Shown here: one piece after another, positions 44,485 through 56,237 of the stretch
How positions within the stretch are numbered: position 1 is the stretch's first letter
Layout: the number at the start of each line of letters is the position of its first letter
NCBI GenBank assembly: GCA_017509245.1
Contig: JAFWQC010000025.1
Location: forward strand, 20,808-84,807
From: Clostridiales bacterium
GTDB lineage: Bacteria > Bacillota > Clostridia > Saccharofermentanales > Saccharofermentanaceae
Length of the DNA stretch: 64,000 bases
Reading direction: 5' to 3'
Translations under genes and position numbers: made by a program
Notes under the pieces: generated by a model
Database searches by the model: none
What the model was told of the DNA's origin: nothing
The model's input: the letters and a program-made list of their open reading frames with translations, nothing else

Positions 44485-46650
44485 ATGGGCAAGAAATTAG
44501 TTATTGTTGAGTCTCCTGCCAAGTCTAAGACTATTGGCAGATATCTTGGAAGCGATTATGTGATCACTGCATCTTTGGGTCATATCAGGGATCTTCCTTC
44601 AGGTAATCTCGGTGTTGATGTTAAGAATAATTACAAGCCGTTATATATAACGATGAAGGGCAAGGAGAAGGTCGTAAGAGATCTTAAGCTCATGGCGCAG
44701 GATGCTGATGAGATCCTGCTCGCAACCGACCCTGACCGCGAGGGAGAAGCTATTGCATGGCACCTTGCCAAGGTCCTTAAGATCGATCCGGATTCCAAGT
44801 GCAGGATCACTTTTAACGAGATCACAAAATCGGCGGTTCAGGATGCCATTAAGAGTCCAAGGACCATAAATATGAATCTTGCGAATGCACAGCAGGCAAG
44901 ACGTATCCTTGACAGACTTGTCGGATATGAATTAAGTCCGCTCCTCTGGAAGAAGATCCGCAAGGGTCTTTCGGCAGGAAGAGTTCAGTCTGTAGCAACA
45001 AGGATCGTTATGGACAGGGATGCCGAGATCGAATCATTTAAGCCTGAGGAATACTGGCTTGTAAAGGCTCTCGTTACGCCCGGTAAGAATTCAGACAAGT
45101 TCCTTCTTGGCTATTACGGAGTAGCTGAATCTGACGGCAAAGTCAGGAAAGACGATCTTAAGTGTATGGAAGACGCGCAGGCAGTGCTTGAAGACGTTGC
45201 TTCAGGACCTCTTGTTGTAGATTCTATCAAGAAGGGCAGCAAGGAACGCAATCCTTATCCGCCGTTCACGACTTCCACATTGCAGCAGGAAGCTTCAAAG
45301 AGACTCGGATTCTCATCAAAGAAGACAATGTCAATTGCCCAGCAGCTTTATGAAGGCGTTGAGATCGAAGGAGCAGGTCAGACAGCTCTTGTATCTTACA
45401 TAAGAACTGACTCTGTCCGTATTTCCGACGAAGCAGTTGCTGCTGCAAAGAGTCTTATCAAGGAAAGGTTCGGTTCTGAATATTGCGCTTCTCATAAGAG
45501 ACAGTATAAAAATAAGAATTCCGCACAGGATGCTCACGAAGCAATCAGACCTACTCATTTTGACCTTGATCCTCGTGCGATCAGATCATCTCTTTCAAAT
45601 GATCAGTATAAGCTCTATCAGCTTATCTGGGACAGATTCCTTGCAACCCAGATAACTGCATGCAAGCTTGATACGGTTACATGCCAGGCTTCCTGCAATA
45701 ACAGAGTGTTCAGGGCGACCGGTGAGACAGTTACTTTCAAGGGCTTCCTCGTTCTTTACGATGATATCGCTGAAGATACTGCCAAGGCCGATGATCAGGA
45801 TGGCAAGGCTGCAATCCCGCCTCTTGAAGACGGCATGAAGCTTGAACTCCTGGATCTTAAGTCATTACAGAAATTTACGACTCCGCCGCCGCACTATACT
45901 GAAGCTACGCTTATCAAGGCTCTTGAAGAGTACGGTATCGGAAGACCTTCCACATATGCTCCTACGATCTCCACGATCCTTGACCGTAAATATATAGAGA
46001 AGAACGGAAGACTTCTTCAGATCACTGATCTCGGTAAGATAGTTACAAATATGCTTTCAGAGAACTTCAGCGAGATCGTTGACCTGTCCTTTACAGCGGA
46101 CATGGAGACCAAGCTGGATGAAGTTGAAGAAGGTAAGGAAGAGTGGGAACACGTTCTTGACGGTTTCTATCCTGAATTCAATACACAGATAAAGGCTGCC
46201 CAGGAATCTATCGACAAGATTACCTTTGAACCTGAGAAGACCGGAGAGGTATGTCCTCAGTGCGGTGCTGAACTCGTTTATAAAGAGGGCAGATACGGTA
46301 AGTTTATTGCATGCTCTAATTTCCCGGAGTGCAATTATACGAAGAATATAGTTGTTTACGCTAAGGGTACTTGTCCCAAGTGCGGATCAGGTCTTCTTGT
46401 ACATAAGTCCAAGAAGTACAGGAACAAGTCCTTCTATACTTGTGACAAGCAAGGTTCGGATCCTAATTGCGACTTTATCTCCTGGGATCTTCCTATTGAC
46501 GGAAAGTTCTGTCCTGAGTGCGGAAGTTATATGGTCTTGAAGCACTTCGGCAAGAAGGCTTATCCCAGATGTTCCAATAAGGACTGTCCAACAAATGCCA
46601 GAAAGGGCAGAAAGTCCTCTGACAGTAAGAATAACGAAGATGAAGAATGA
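44485..46650 (+). CDS. topA: DNA topoisomerase I
   Basis: Relaxes negative supercoils by single-strand passage. 721 residues. Toprim domain with Glu9 (VESPAKSKTI) and TDPDREGE (Asp82, Asp84, Glu86); active-site Tyr305 in SYIRTDSVR. Three C-terminal zinc ribbons are visible: CPQCG...CSNFPEC, CPKCG...C...C, and CPECG...CSNKDC, followed by a basic tail. Preceded by dprA and overlapping trmFO by 11 bp, the usual Firmicutes order. Confidence 0.96.
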   Translation: MGKKLVIVESPAKSKTIGRYLGSDYVITASLGHIRDLPSGNLGVDVKNNYKPLYITMKGKEKVVRDLKLMAQDADEILLATDPDREGEAIAWHLAKVLKIDPDSKCRITFNEITKSAVQDAIKSPRTINMNLANAQQARRILDRLVGYELSPLLWKKIRKGLSAGRVQSVATRIVMDRDAEIESFKPEEYWLVKALVTPGKNSDKFLLGYYGVAESDGKVRKDDLKCMEDAQAVLEDVASGPLVVDSIKKGSKERNPYPPFTTSTLQQEASKRLGFSSKKTMSIAQQLYEGVEIEGAGQTALVSYIRTDSVRISDEAVAAAKSLIKERFGSEYCASHKRQYKNKNSAQDAHEAIRPTHFDLDPRAIRSSLSNDQYKLYQLIWDRFLATQITACKLDTVTCQASCNNRVFRATGETVTFKGFLVLYDDIAEDTAKADDQDGKAAIPPLEDGMKLELLDLKSLQKFTTPPPHYTEATLIKALEEYGIGRPSTYAPTISTILDRKYIEKNGRLLQITDLGKIVTNMLSENFSEIVDLSFTADMETKLDEVEEGKEEWEHVLDGFYPEFNTQIKAAQESIDKITFEPEKTGEVCPQCGAELVYKEGRYGKFIACSNFPECNYTKNIVVYAKGTCPKCGSGLLVHKSKKYRNKSFYTCDKQGSDPNCDFISWDLPIDGKFCPECGSYMVLKHFGKKAYPRCSNKDCPTNARKGRKSSDSKNNEDEE

Positions 46651-47986
46651 TCCTGTTGTTACCATAATAGGTGCAGGTCTTGCGGGCTCAGAGGCTGCAA
46701 ATATCTGTGCAAGAGCCGGTGTTCATGTAAAGCTTTATGAGATGAAGCCGGTCAAATTCAGTCCTGCTCATCATTCTGAGAATTTTGCCGAACTCGTCTG
46801 CAGCAATTCTTTAAGAGCAGCAGCCAGAGAAAATGCCATCGGTCTTCTTAAAGAGGAATTAAGGCATCTCGGTTCTCTTATAATGGAAGCCGCTGATAAG
46901 AGTGCGATTCCCGCAGGAGGCGCACTGGCTGTAGACAGGGATGAATTCTCCAGATATATAACTGAATCTATCAGAAACAATCCTCTTATCGAAGTCATTC
47001 CCGGTGAGGTCACCAAGATACCTGAAGAAGGTATCGTCATTGTTGCGACAGGTCCTCTTACTGAAGGCGAGCTCTATGAGGATATCCTTAAGGTTACCGG
47101 TGATACTTCCGGTCTTCATTTCTTTGACAGCGCGGCTCCCATCGTCACCGGTGATTCAATAGACATGACCAAGGCGTTCAGAGCTTCAAGATATGGCAAG
47201 GGCGGAGACGATTATATTAACTGCCCGATGACCAGGGAACAGTATCTTGCTTTCAGGGAAGAGCTTGTTAATGCCGAGAGGGCAGAGGTTAAAAATTTTG
47301 ACAGGGAGATAGTTTTCGAGGGCTGCATGCCTATAGAAGTCATGGCTCAAAGAGGCGTAGATACAATGAGATTCGGACCTTTGAAGGGTGTAGGACTTAT
47401 TGATCCGGCGACCGGCAAAGAGCCTTATGCTAATCTCCAGCTAAGACAGGATGACAGGGCGAAGACCATGTATAACCTGGTCGGTTTCCAGACAAGGCTT
47501 AAGTGGCCGGAGCAAAAGCGCGTGTTTGGCATGATACCCGGCCTTGAGAATGCTGAATATACCAGATATGGCGTAATGCACCGCAACACATTCCTTAATT
47601 CGCCGTTGTATCTTTCGTCGCACTACAGCTTAAGAGCTAAGCCGGATATATTCTTTGCTGGTCAGATTACGGGTGTTGAGGGATATATCGAATCCACTGC
47701 TTCAGGTTTTATGGCGGGATTTTATGCAGCTCAAAGAGCGCTTGGCATTGAGCCTTCGTATGAGCCGGATGCCTGCACCGTAATTGGTTCCATGGCTTTG
47801 TATGTATCTGATCCTAATATCAAAAAGTTCCAGCCCATGAATGCCAACTTCGGAATCGTAAGCCCGATCGAGGGCCGGTTTAAGGGTAAGACGGGCAAGA
47901 AGGATAAGAACAATGCGATAGCAGACAGGGCGTTGGAACACCTGAAGCTATTTGAGGACAGTGTCGCAGCACTTACATCGGGATAA
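46640..47986 (+). CDS. trmFO: Folate/FAD-dependent tRNA (uracil-54 C5)-methyltransferase
   Basis: Makes ribothymidine at position 54 of tRNA using methylenetetrahydrofolate and FADH2. 448 residues. FAD-binding GAGLAGSEAA near 10-19, the conserved Cys in ELVCSNSLR near 53 and in FEGCMPIEVMA near 224, and the C-terminal GVEGYIESTASG. ATG 46640 is chosen: it lies inside the topA end and gives the standard N terminus, whereas the longer frame reads into topA. The ribosome site is weak, so coupling to topA translation is likely. Confidence 0.93.
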   Translation: MKNDPVVTIIGAGLAGSEAANICARAGVHVKLYEMKPVKFSPAHHSENFAELVCSNSLRAAARENAIGLLKEELRHLGSLIMEAADKSAIPAGGALAVDRDEFSRYITESIRNNPLIEVIPGEVTKIPEEGIVIVATGPLTEGELYEDILKVTGDTSGLHFFDSAAPIVTGDSIDMTKAFRASRYGKGGDDYINCPMTREQYLAFREELVNAERAEVKNFDREIVFEGCMPIEVMAQRGVDTMRFGPLKGVGLIDPATGKEPYANLQLRQDDRAKTMYNLVGFQTRLKWPEQKRVFGMIPGLENAEYTRYGVMHRNTFLNSPLYLSSHYSLRAKPDIFFAGQITGVEGYIESTASGFMAGFYAAQRALGIEPSYEPDACTVIGSMALYVSDPNIKKFQPMNANFGIVSPIEGRFKGKTGKKDKNNAIADRALEHLKLFEDSVAALTSG

Positions 47987-47991
47987 GGAAA

Positions 47992-48846
47992 ATGTCAGAG
48001 GATAACAGGGAATTGGATTTGGATAAGGATTATAAAGCAAGAGGCCCCGTTGCGCGTTTTTTCATTTCAGGATGGAATAATATCGTAAGACTGATGGGAG
48101 CTAACGCTCTTTTCATCATTTTTAATATTCCCGCAATTGTGTTTTCTTTTTTATTATCGATCCTCTTTCTTCCGGTACTTATCCCGGCTTTTACTACGGC
48201 CACGGAAGCTGACGGCTCGTTTGTCATAGCTACTGATCTGATCCTTCTTTTGGCAGTTGGATTTATTACCTTTCTTTTGTCCGGACTCCTTGTGTGTGTC
48301 GGTCCGTTTCAGGCCGGATTTGCACAGGTTTATAAGGACATGAGGAATGGCACATCGTTCTCGCTGTTCGGGAGTTTTAAGACAGGACTTAAGGCGGGAT
48401 GGAAGAAATCCATCGCTGCAATGTTCATAGGCATGATCATTTCAGCAATCCTTTTGCTTGCCGTAAGTTTTTACATGAACATGCATACGACTGTTGGAAC
48501 CGTTATTGGAGCAGTATTCATAGTCCTGCTTTTTGCTTTTATACTTGTTCAGAATTTTGTTTATCAACTTATCGTATCGACAGATCTTAAGCTCTTTAAG
48601 ATCTATAAGAATGCTGTGTTGTTTGTTCTCATACGATTTATCCCGTGTCTTGGAGCAGGCGTTATTGTCTTTCTGTTTTACTATCTGATCCCTTTTGTCC
48701 TTTTGATGTCTGCATCTTATCTTACTTTGGGCATCTTTATTTTCCTTTACTCATTCCTTGTTATCGCCTGGGTTCAGTATTTTCTTTCTTACTTTGCGGC
48801 AGGTCTTATAGACAAATATGTTGCAGTTGATAATGAGGCTTCGTGA
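47992..48846 (+). CDS. YesL/DUF624-like membrane protein
   Basis: 284 residues, about six membrane segments (near 38-70, 82-105, 142-165, 168-190, 207-235 and 240-270). The segment CVGPFQAGFAQVYKDMRNGTSF...FKTGLKAGWKKS after the second segment follows the DUF624/YesL pattern of a membrane helix, Gly-Pro and a short cytoplasmic stretch. YesL-type proteins often sit near sugar-uptake genes but the function is unknown. Five bp after trmFO, so probably in the same transcript. Confidence 0.65.
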   Translation: MSEDNRELDLDKDYKARGPVARFFISGWNNIVRLMGANALFIIFNIPAIVFSFLLSILFLPVLIPAFTTATEADGSFVIATDLILLLAVGFITFLLSGLLVCVGPFQAGFAQVYKDMRNGTSFSLFGSFKTGLKAGWKKSIAAMFIGMIISAILLLAVSFYMNMHTTVGTVIGAVFIVLLFAFILVQNFVYQLIVSTDLKLFKIYKNAVLFVLIRFIPCLGAGVIVFLFYYLIPFVLLMSASYLTLGIFIFLYSFLVIAWVQYFLSYFAAGLIDKYVAVDNEAS

Positions 48847-48937
48847 GCGAAAATAAAATCGCTGGTAAATTCTTATACTAATTGCGTTAGAATTAATATA
48901 GTTTAAGGGAATAAGTATTTCTAAGGCTTTTTAAGAT

Positions 48938-49834
48938 ATGTATGACTTTAGTCTTTTGCCAGACGATTCATTGTTAGCACTTTTTATTGCATTGGTGCTA
49001 TTTTCGGTTGCGTTCGTTTCTTTCTCGATCGTCGCCGTATATACATTGATAAAGACTACTATCTACAGTAAGAAGCATAAGGATAAGCTCCGTCTTATTT
49101 GTGACGTCGCCTATTTCCACGAGCGAGGAAAACGCGAGAATCAAGAGGATTCAGTTTATATATCACCGATGGATAAAGCTGAGGAGAACGGCATTATTGC
49201 TGCTTGTTCTGACGGTATGGGCGGTCTCTTGAACGGTGAGGTCGTATCCAAATATGTAACTGATTCACTGAGTGAGGGCTTTCCATATAAATTCGATGAT
49301 CAGGAAGAGAACAGTAAGATCATATGTGACATATCCAATAAGATTTATGAGCAATATCATTTAAGTGCCGGTGCGACGCTTGTAATGGTCCATATTTTCG
49401 ATGAATACATGAACTTTTACAGCCTGGGTGACAGCAATATTATCCTTATCCGCAATAACCGCGCGACACTTCTGAATTATAAGCAGAATTACATTACGCT
49501 CATGATCAAGAAATATGCAGAAGGCGGGATTGATACGACAGACGCATATAAGGACGGCAGGTCAAAAGGTTTGATCGATTTTGTAGGGAATCTTAACTGC
49601 AATGTTTTAAAGACGTCGCGCCCGCTCAGGCTTTTGGAAAATGATATCGTCATAGTAAGTTCTGACGGTGTCACTGATTCGGTTCCGCTTAACAGGCTTG
49701 CAAATCACATTCATCCGGATCAGAACGCGACCGGAATAGCCAGAGCGATCAAATATGGCGTTAAGGCAAGGAAGAATCCCCGGCAGGATAATTACTCGGC
49801 CGTTGTCATTAAGATGAAAAGGAGTTACGTTTGA
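48938..49834 (+). CDS. PP2C-family Ser/Thr protein phosphatase, membrane-anchored
   Basis: 298 residues. One N-terminal membrane segment (about 10-42), then a PP2C domain with the metal-site residues in place: RENQEDS (Glu70/Asp71), CSDGMGG (Asp92), GATLVMV, SLGDSN, SSDGVTD (Asp243) and PRQDNYSAVV (Asp284). Such phosphatases oppose Hanks-type kinases in Firmicutes. No kinase gene is adjacent. The ribosome site before ATG 48938 is poor. The next gene overlaps by 4 bp and looks like a degenerate relative. Confidence 0.85.
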   Translation: MYDFSLLPDDSLLALFIALVLFSVAFVSFSIVAVYTLIKTTIYSKKHKDKLRLICDVAYFHERGKRENQEDSVYISPMDKAEENGIIAACSDGMGGLLNGEVVSKYVTDSLSEGFPYKFDDQEENSKIICDISNKIYEQYHLSAGATLVMVHIFDEYMNFYSLGDSNIILIRNNRATLLNYKQNYITLMIKKYAEGGIDTTDAYKDGRSKGLIDFVGNLNCNVLKTSRPLRLLENDIVIVSSDGVTDSVPLNRLANHIHPDQNATGIARAIKYGVKARKNPRQDNYSAVVIKMKRSYV

Positions 49835-50373
49835 TAGAGTATTACACATTCAAGCACAGGGGATATTCGTTAGAGTATCGTGATGAAGTCTTTCTGAGAC
49901 TTGTCCCAAGCATAACCGTTGCCCTTTTTGACGGCAATAAGCTTGAATCTGCTCCAAAGAGCCAGTCTTTGCTGTTCTCTGAGATCCTAAGCAGTGAGGA
50001 AGGAAGAAAGAATCTTACTGATCTTAATGATATCTTCGAAGAGTGCCTTGATGAGAAGTCCGAGTATTTCATTCTGAGAGTCGTAAATAACGGCATCGAA
50101 TGTATAAGAAAAGGCGGCGTCTGTGCCAAGATCGTGAGCAAAGGACAGATAACTCTTCTCCCAAACGGCTTTTATTGTTTGGATTCAGATGACAGGGTAA
50201 TATGTGCGACTGACAATTTCTTTAAACATATCAGTGAAGAGGGAATACTTGCTGATGCGCTTGTTGCCGATTCGTGCAGCGAATGGATGAATATGATGGT
50301 CAGACGAATATCTGACCAGACTCAGCTTAAGTGCGGTAATCTGTCTGCTGTTACGCTTAAGCTGTGCAAATAA
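49831..50373 (+). CDS. Degenerate PP2C-like partner protein
   Basis: 180 residues. TTG 49831 overlaps the phosphatase stop (TTGA), with AAAAGGAG 7 bp upstream. The C terminus (DDRVICATDNFFKHISEEGIL ... CGNLSAVTLKL) lines up by eye with the PP2C end of the gene before it (SSDGVTDS ... QDNYSAVVIKM), but the last metal Asp is Gly (CGN for QDN) and the DG pair is DN. The N-terminal metal motifs are missing altogether. I infer a catalytically dead PP2C-like subunit or regulator. Its last 52 bp overlap the convergent glucosidase gene. Confidence 0.55.
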   Translation: MIEYYTFKHRGYSLEYRDEVFLRLVPSITVALFDGNKLESAPKSQSLLFSEILSSEEGRKNLTDLNDIFEECLDEKSEYFILRVVNNGIECIRKGGVCAKIVSKGQITLLPNGFYCLDSDDRVICATDNFFKHISEEGILADALVADSCSEWMNMMVRRISDQTQLKCGNLSAVTLKLCK

Positions 50374-52796
50374 GTCTTGTGCGTGTGGCTTTCCAAAGCT
50401 GCTTTTATGATCCTTCTGGCGCTTCTTTCAATATCGTCTCTTGATATAAGCCCCTTCTTGTAAGCCTTCATGATCTTTGAGGATATGAACGGCCTGCCGG
50501 GCATTATAAGATCAGTTCCTGCCTTGCAGCAGAGTTCATCAAGGCTTTCATCGTGACCTGTTGCAAACCAGTCAGTCATAACAAGGCCTGTAAATCCCCA
50601 TTCATTACGAAGCACTGCAGTCTGAAGATTATAGTCTAATGCCGTGTAGACACCGTTTATCTTGTTATAGCTGCACATGACGCTTCCCGGATCTGATTCT
50701 TTTACAGCGATCCTGAATGCCTTCAGATAGATTTCTCTTAATGTTCTTTCATCGACATTTGATGAAGATCTGTTACGCTTTGTTTCCAGGTTGTTAGCAG
50801 CAAAGTGTTTCAAGGTAACAAAGCAGCCCTTGTGTGCCTCTACGCCCTTGGAAACATATGCTGCCATTTTTCCTGTAAGAACAGGATCTTCGGAATAGTA
50901 TTCGTAATTTCTGCCGCACAGCGGATTCCTGTGGATGTTCAGAGCAGGAGCAAGCCAGAATACAACGCCGTATTCAAGCATTTCCTTGCCGATCGCGTCT
51001 CCCTGCATTCTTGCGAGTTCAACGTCCCATGTCTGTGCAACCAGTGTCTCATTAGGCCATGAAGTGCAGAACTGGTAGTAGAGGATCTTCTTGGTTTTCT
51101 CATCTGAAGTGCCTATCCTGGATACCTTGTGGATCCATCTTAATGCTGAAGGCAGTGTCGGAATCGCAAACAGATTATGCAGCGGCTTTGTGGATATCCG
51201 TGTGAGATTAAGTCCCTGCGGACCGTCAGCCATAGCCATTCCGTCTATGCCTTTATAGAATAATTTGGATGTTGTATATCCTACGGCGCCGAAAACTCTG
51301 TGACGGTAAGGCCCCAGATATGTCCTTCCGACGATCAGCCTGCACATTTCCTTAACAGACAGTCTTGATACGATCTCATCGATCTTCTCGCTCGTCTCAA
51401 ATGCAGGAACTTCATAATCGTGTGTGACCGTGACTATGTCTGATGCTTTTATCTGATACCTTGGAAGATCGGTTTTCGATGACGGATTCTTATCGAACTT
51501 AATGAATTCAATTTTGCGTTCTGATCTGAACAAGGGAGCAACTTTCTCCGTGACCGCATCCTTATCCAGTCCGATAATAGATACAGGTTCGCCATTTAAA
51601 GTCAAATAGTAGCCGCCTTCCTCTAGAATGAAATCTGAAGTATCGTTATCGTAGCCTGCAAAATCTATAAGATCGAATGACAGCGTGACATTTTCAGTTG
51701 TATTTGGAGCAAGTAATGATGTCTTGGCAAATGCCGCAAGGCTTCTAACTTCTCTAATGAGCTTTTTCTCAGGGCAGGTGATATAGAGCATCAGGACTTC
51801 ACGGCCTGAGACTGTGCCGGTGTTGGTAACAGAAGCAGTAACGGAAATGGTGGTTCCGGTAACTTCAGTATTCAGATATCTGATTCTAAACGTTGTGTAA
51901 CTTAAGCCGTATCCGAATGCATATCTGGGCTTGATGTTCTTTTTATCAAACCATCTGTAACCAGCGAAGATCCCTTCCTTATAGTCTTCCTGATATTCAT
52001 CGGGATTTCTTTCGGAAAAAGTATCATATGAAGGGTAATCACTATATGCATTTCCCCATGTATCCGCAAGTCTGCCTGATGGATTGACTTTACCTGTAAG
52101 GATATCCGCCAAAGCATTACCTGTTTCCATTCCGCCCTGCATGAGAAGGACGACAGCGGAGAATTTTATCTCATCCAAAAAAGAAAGATCTATGACAGAA
52201 CCGACATTAAGTACAAGAACTGTATCTTTGTATTTACTTGTAACGGAATTAAGCAGAGCTTTCTCGTCATCGGTAATGTAGTAGTCTCCTTTGATATCTT
52301 TGCGGTCCGCGCCTTCGCCTGATTGTCTTGTGAGTATAAATAAAGCAGTATCACATTCAATGGTATCTTCGTCATTAAGGACTCTTCCTGCAGGAAGATA
52401 GAAAGGGTTAGCACATGCATAATCCATATGTTCCATCAGAGGAACTTTTCTCATGGCCTTTGCGAGTGCAGTCCGGTATCTGAAAAATTCAGTATCAAAG
52501 ATCCTGTCGTATTCATCAAGCCACTTTCCGGTCGTGATCTCAAGTCCGGCATATCTTAAACCCTCTTCGGGCGTTATGTTATATCTCGGATTGTTCTCGC
52601 CTGAACCTGTACCGCCAAATGCCGTATGACGGGCGCCTGCACCGTAAAGAGCTATTTTCGATGACTTAAGAGGGAGAACTCCGTTGTTCTCAAGAAGGAC
52701 GATCCCTTCTGCGCAGATCCTTCTGGCGAGCTCACAATGTTTGATCTCGCGTTCAAGTCTTTTTGAACTTCTGGATGCATAAAGGACAGGTTTCAA
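50322..52796 (-). CDS. Glycoside hydrolase family 3 beta-glucosidase with swapped domain order
   Basis: 824 residues, cytosolic (no signal peptide). Domain order is reversed compared with most GH3 enzymes: the alpha/beta sandwich comes first (about 20-290, with the acid/base region SGEGADR, Glu161), then a fibronectin III-like domain (about 310-400), then the TIM-barrel (about 455-800) with DGPQGLN, KHFAANN and the nucleophile Asp742 in MTDWFATG. The same order is known for Butyrivibrio and Ruminococcus beta-glucosidases. It follows tgt by 14 bp on the minus strand, an unexpected partner for queuosine genes. Confidence 0.88.
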   Translation of the reverse strand: MKPVLYASRSSKRLEREIKHCELARRICAEGIVLLENNGVLPLKSSKIALYGAGARHTAFGGTGSGENNPRYNITPEEGLRYAGLEITTGKWLDEYDRIFDTEFFRYRTALAKAMRKVPLMEHMDYACANPFYLPAGRVLNDEDTIECDTALFILTRQSGEGADRKDIKGDYYITDDEKALLNSVTSKYKDTVLVLNVGSVIDLSFLDEIKFSAVVLLMQGGMETGNALADILTGKVNPSGRLADTWGNAYSDYPSYDTFSERNPDEYQEDYKEGIFAGYRWFDKKNIKPRYAFGYGLSYTTFRIRYLNTEVTGTTISVTASVTNTGTVSGREVLMLYITCPEKKLIREVRSLAAFAKTSLLAPNTTENVTLSFDLIDFAGYDNDTSDFILEEGGYYLTLNGEPVSIIGLDKDAVTEKVAPLFRSERKIEFIKFDKNPSSKTDLPRYQIKASDIVTVTHDYEVPAFETSEKIDEIVSRLSVKEMCRLIVGRTYLGPYRHRVFGAVGYTTSKLFYKGIDGMAMADGPQGLNLTRISTKPLHNLFAIPTLPSALRWIHKVSRIGTSDEKTKKILYYQFCTSWPNETLVAQTWDVELARMQGDAIGKEMLEYGVVFWLAPALNIHRNPLCGRNYEYYSEDPVLTGKMAAYVSKGVEAHKGCFVTLKHFAANNLETKRNRSSSNVDERTLREIYLKAFRIAVKESDPGSVMCSYNKINGVYTALDYNLQTAVLRNEWGFTGLVMTDWFATGHDESLDELCCKAGTDLIMPGRPFISSKIMKAYKKGLISRDDIERSARRIIKAALESHTHKTYLHSLSVTADRLPHLS

Positions 52797-52810
52797 AAGA
52801 TCATCTCCAA

Positions 52811-54968
<2,158 letters not shown>

Positions 54969-55071
54969 TTTTCCTCTTATTAATTAATTATATCGACAGA
55001 AAGTTTATCACAATTTAACTTGAAAATGCTGATGGAACTATAGGTATTTGATATTACCTGTTAGTCTTCTT

Positions 55072-55080
55072 TGTTAAAAT
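55072..55080 (+). promoter_or_regulatory. Extended -10 promoter of the 55129 SDR gene
   Basis: TGTTAAAAT (TG at 55072-55073, TAAAAT at 55075-55080), 48 bp before ATG 55129. A -35 is not clear (TTACCT at 55054, 15-bp spacer). Confidence 0.45.
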
Positions 55081-55128
55081 CTTTATGCAACATCTCGAAA
55101 ATCACCCTTGTCAGTAAAGGAGGATTCC

Positions 55129-56151
55129 ATGAAAGCATTATTCATCGGCGGAACAGGCACCATCAGCAGCGCTGTCGTAAGAAGACTTTCACGTGACAGT
55201 TCCTGGGAGGTCTGGCTCATAAACAGAGGAAACAGGGCAGATACCGTGCCTGAGAATGTTCATCAGATAACGGTTGATATCAATGATGAAGAAGCTGTGT
55301 TAAAGGCCGTAGGTGATATGAAATTCGACTGCGTTGGTGAATTCATAGGTTTTACCGTTGATCAGGTTGAAAGAGATTACAGGCTCTTCAAGGATAAGAC
55401 AAGGCAGTATATCTACATAAGTTCAGCGTCAGCTTATCATAAGCCTTCTGCAAACTACGTGATCACTGAAGGCACTTCACTTGCAAATCCCTATTGGGAA
55501 TATTCCAGGAATAAGATCGCGTGCGAGGAATACCTGATGGAAAGATACAGAAAGGACAAGTTCCCTGTTACGATCGTGAGACCAAGCCATACTTATGACG
55601 AACGCAGCATTCCTTTGGGTGTTCACGGTAAGAACGGCTCCTGGCAGGTAATTAAGCGGATGATGGAGGGTAAGCCCGTAATCATTCATGGTGACGGCGA
55701 GTCTTTATGGCATCTTACATTTAATGAGGATTTTGCCGTTGGTTACACGGCGCTCATGGGTAACCGCCATGCCATTGGCGAAGCCTTTCAGATCACGGGT
55801 GATGAGGTCCTCACATGGAATCAGATATATCAGACCATAGCTGATGCTTTGGGTGTGGAATTAAATGCTTATCACGTATCCTCGGAGTTCCTTACGGCAT
55901 GCGGGGAGAAGCCCGGGTATGATTTTGAGGGAAGCCTGACAGGAGATAAGGCCGTAAGTGTTGTTTTCGATAATTCCAAATTAAAAAGACTGGCACCTGA
56001 TATGAAGACTACTGTACCTTTCCATAAGGGCGTCAGGATAGCTCTTGCTTATATCCTGGACCATATGGAATGCAGGGTGGAGGATCATGATTTCGATAAG
56101 TGGTGCGATAAGGTGATCGATATTCTGGAAGCCGCAAAGGCAGAGTTTTAA
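55129..56151 (+). CDS. NAD(P)-dependent sugar-nucleotide epimerase/extended SDR-like protein
   Basis: 340 residues. N-terminal Rossmann motif GGTGTISSAV (GxxGxxS variant, as in the atypical CSP41-like group), SSASAYHK near 98-105, and an active-site YSRNK (Tyr and Lys) near 124-128. The C-terminal half has VRPSHTYD and HGDGESLWHLTF, typical of extended SDRs acting on sugars or isoflavone-like substrates. Substrate unknown. ATG 55129 is preceded by AAAGGAGG; an upstream TTG at 55108 would bury that site. Confidence 0.8.
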   Translation: MKALFIGGTGTISSAVVRRLSRDSSWEVWLINRGNRADTVPENVHQITVDINDEEAVLKAVGDMKFDCVGEFIGFTVDQVERDYRLFKDKTRQYIYISSASAYHKPSANYVITEGTSLANPYWEYSRNKIACEEYLMERYRKDKFPVTIVRPSHTYDERSIPLGVHGKNGSWQVIKRMMEGKPVIIHGDGESLWHLTFNEDFAVGYTALMGNRHAIGEAFQITGDEVLTWNQIYQTIADALGVELNAYHVSSEFLTACGEKPGYDFEGSLTGDKAVSVVFDNSKLKRLAPDMKTTVPFHKGVRIALAYILDHMECRVEDHDFDKWCDKVIDILEAAKAEF

Positions 56152-56237
56152 ATTAAATCTATCAATTCAATTTATATTTGTGCAAAAAATAAAGTTTTGT
56201 TGTAAAATTAATTAGTTTTTTTGAAGGGAGACTATTT

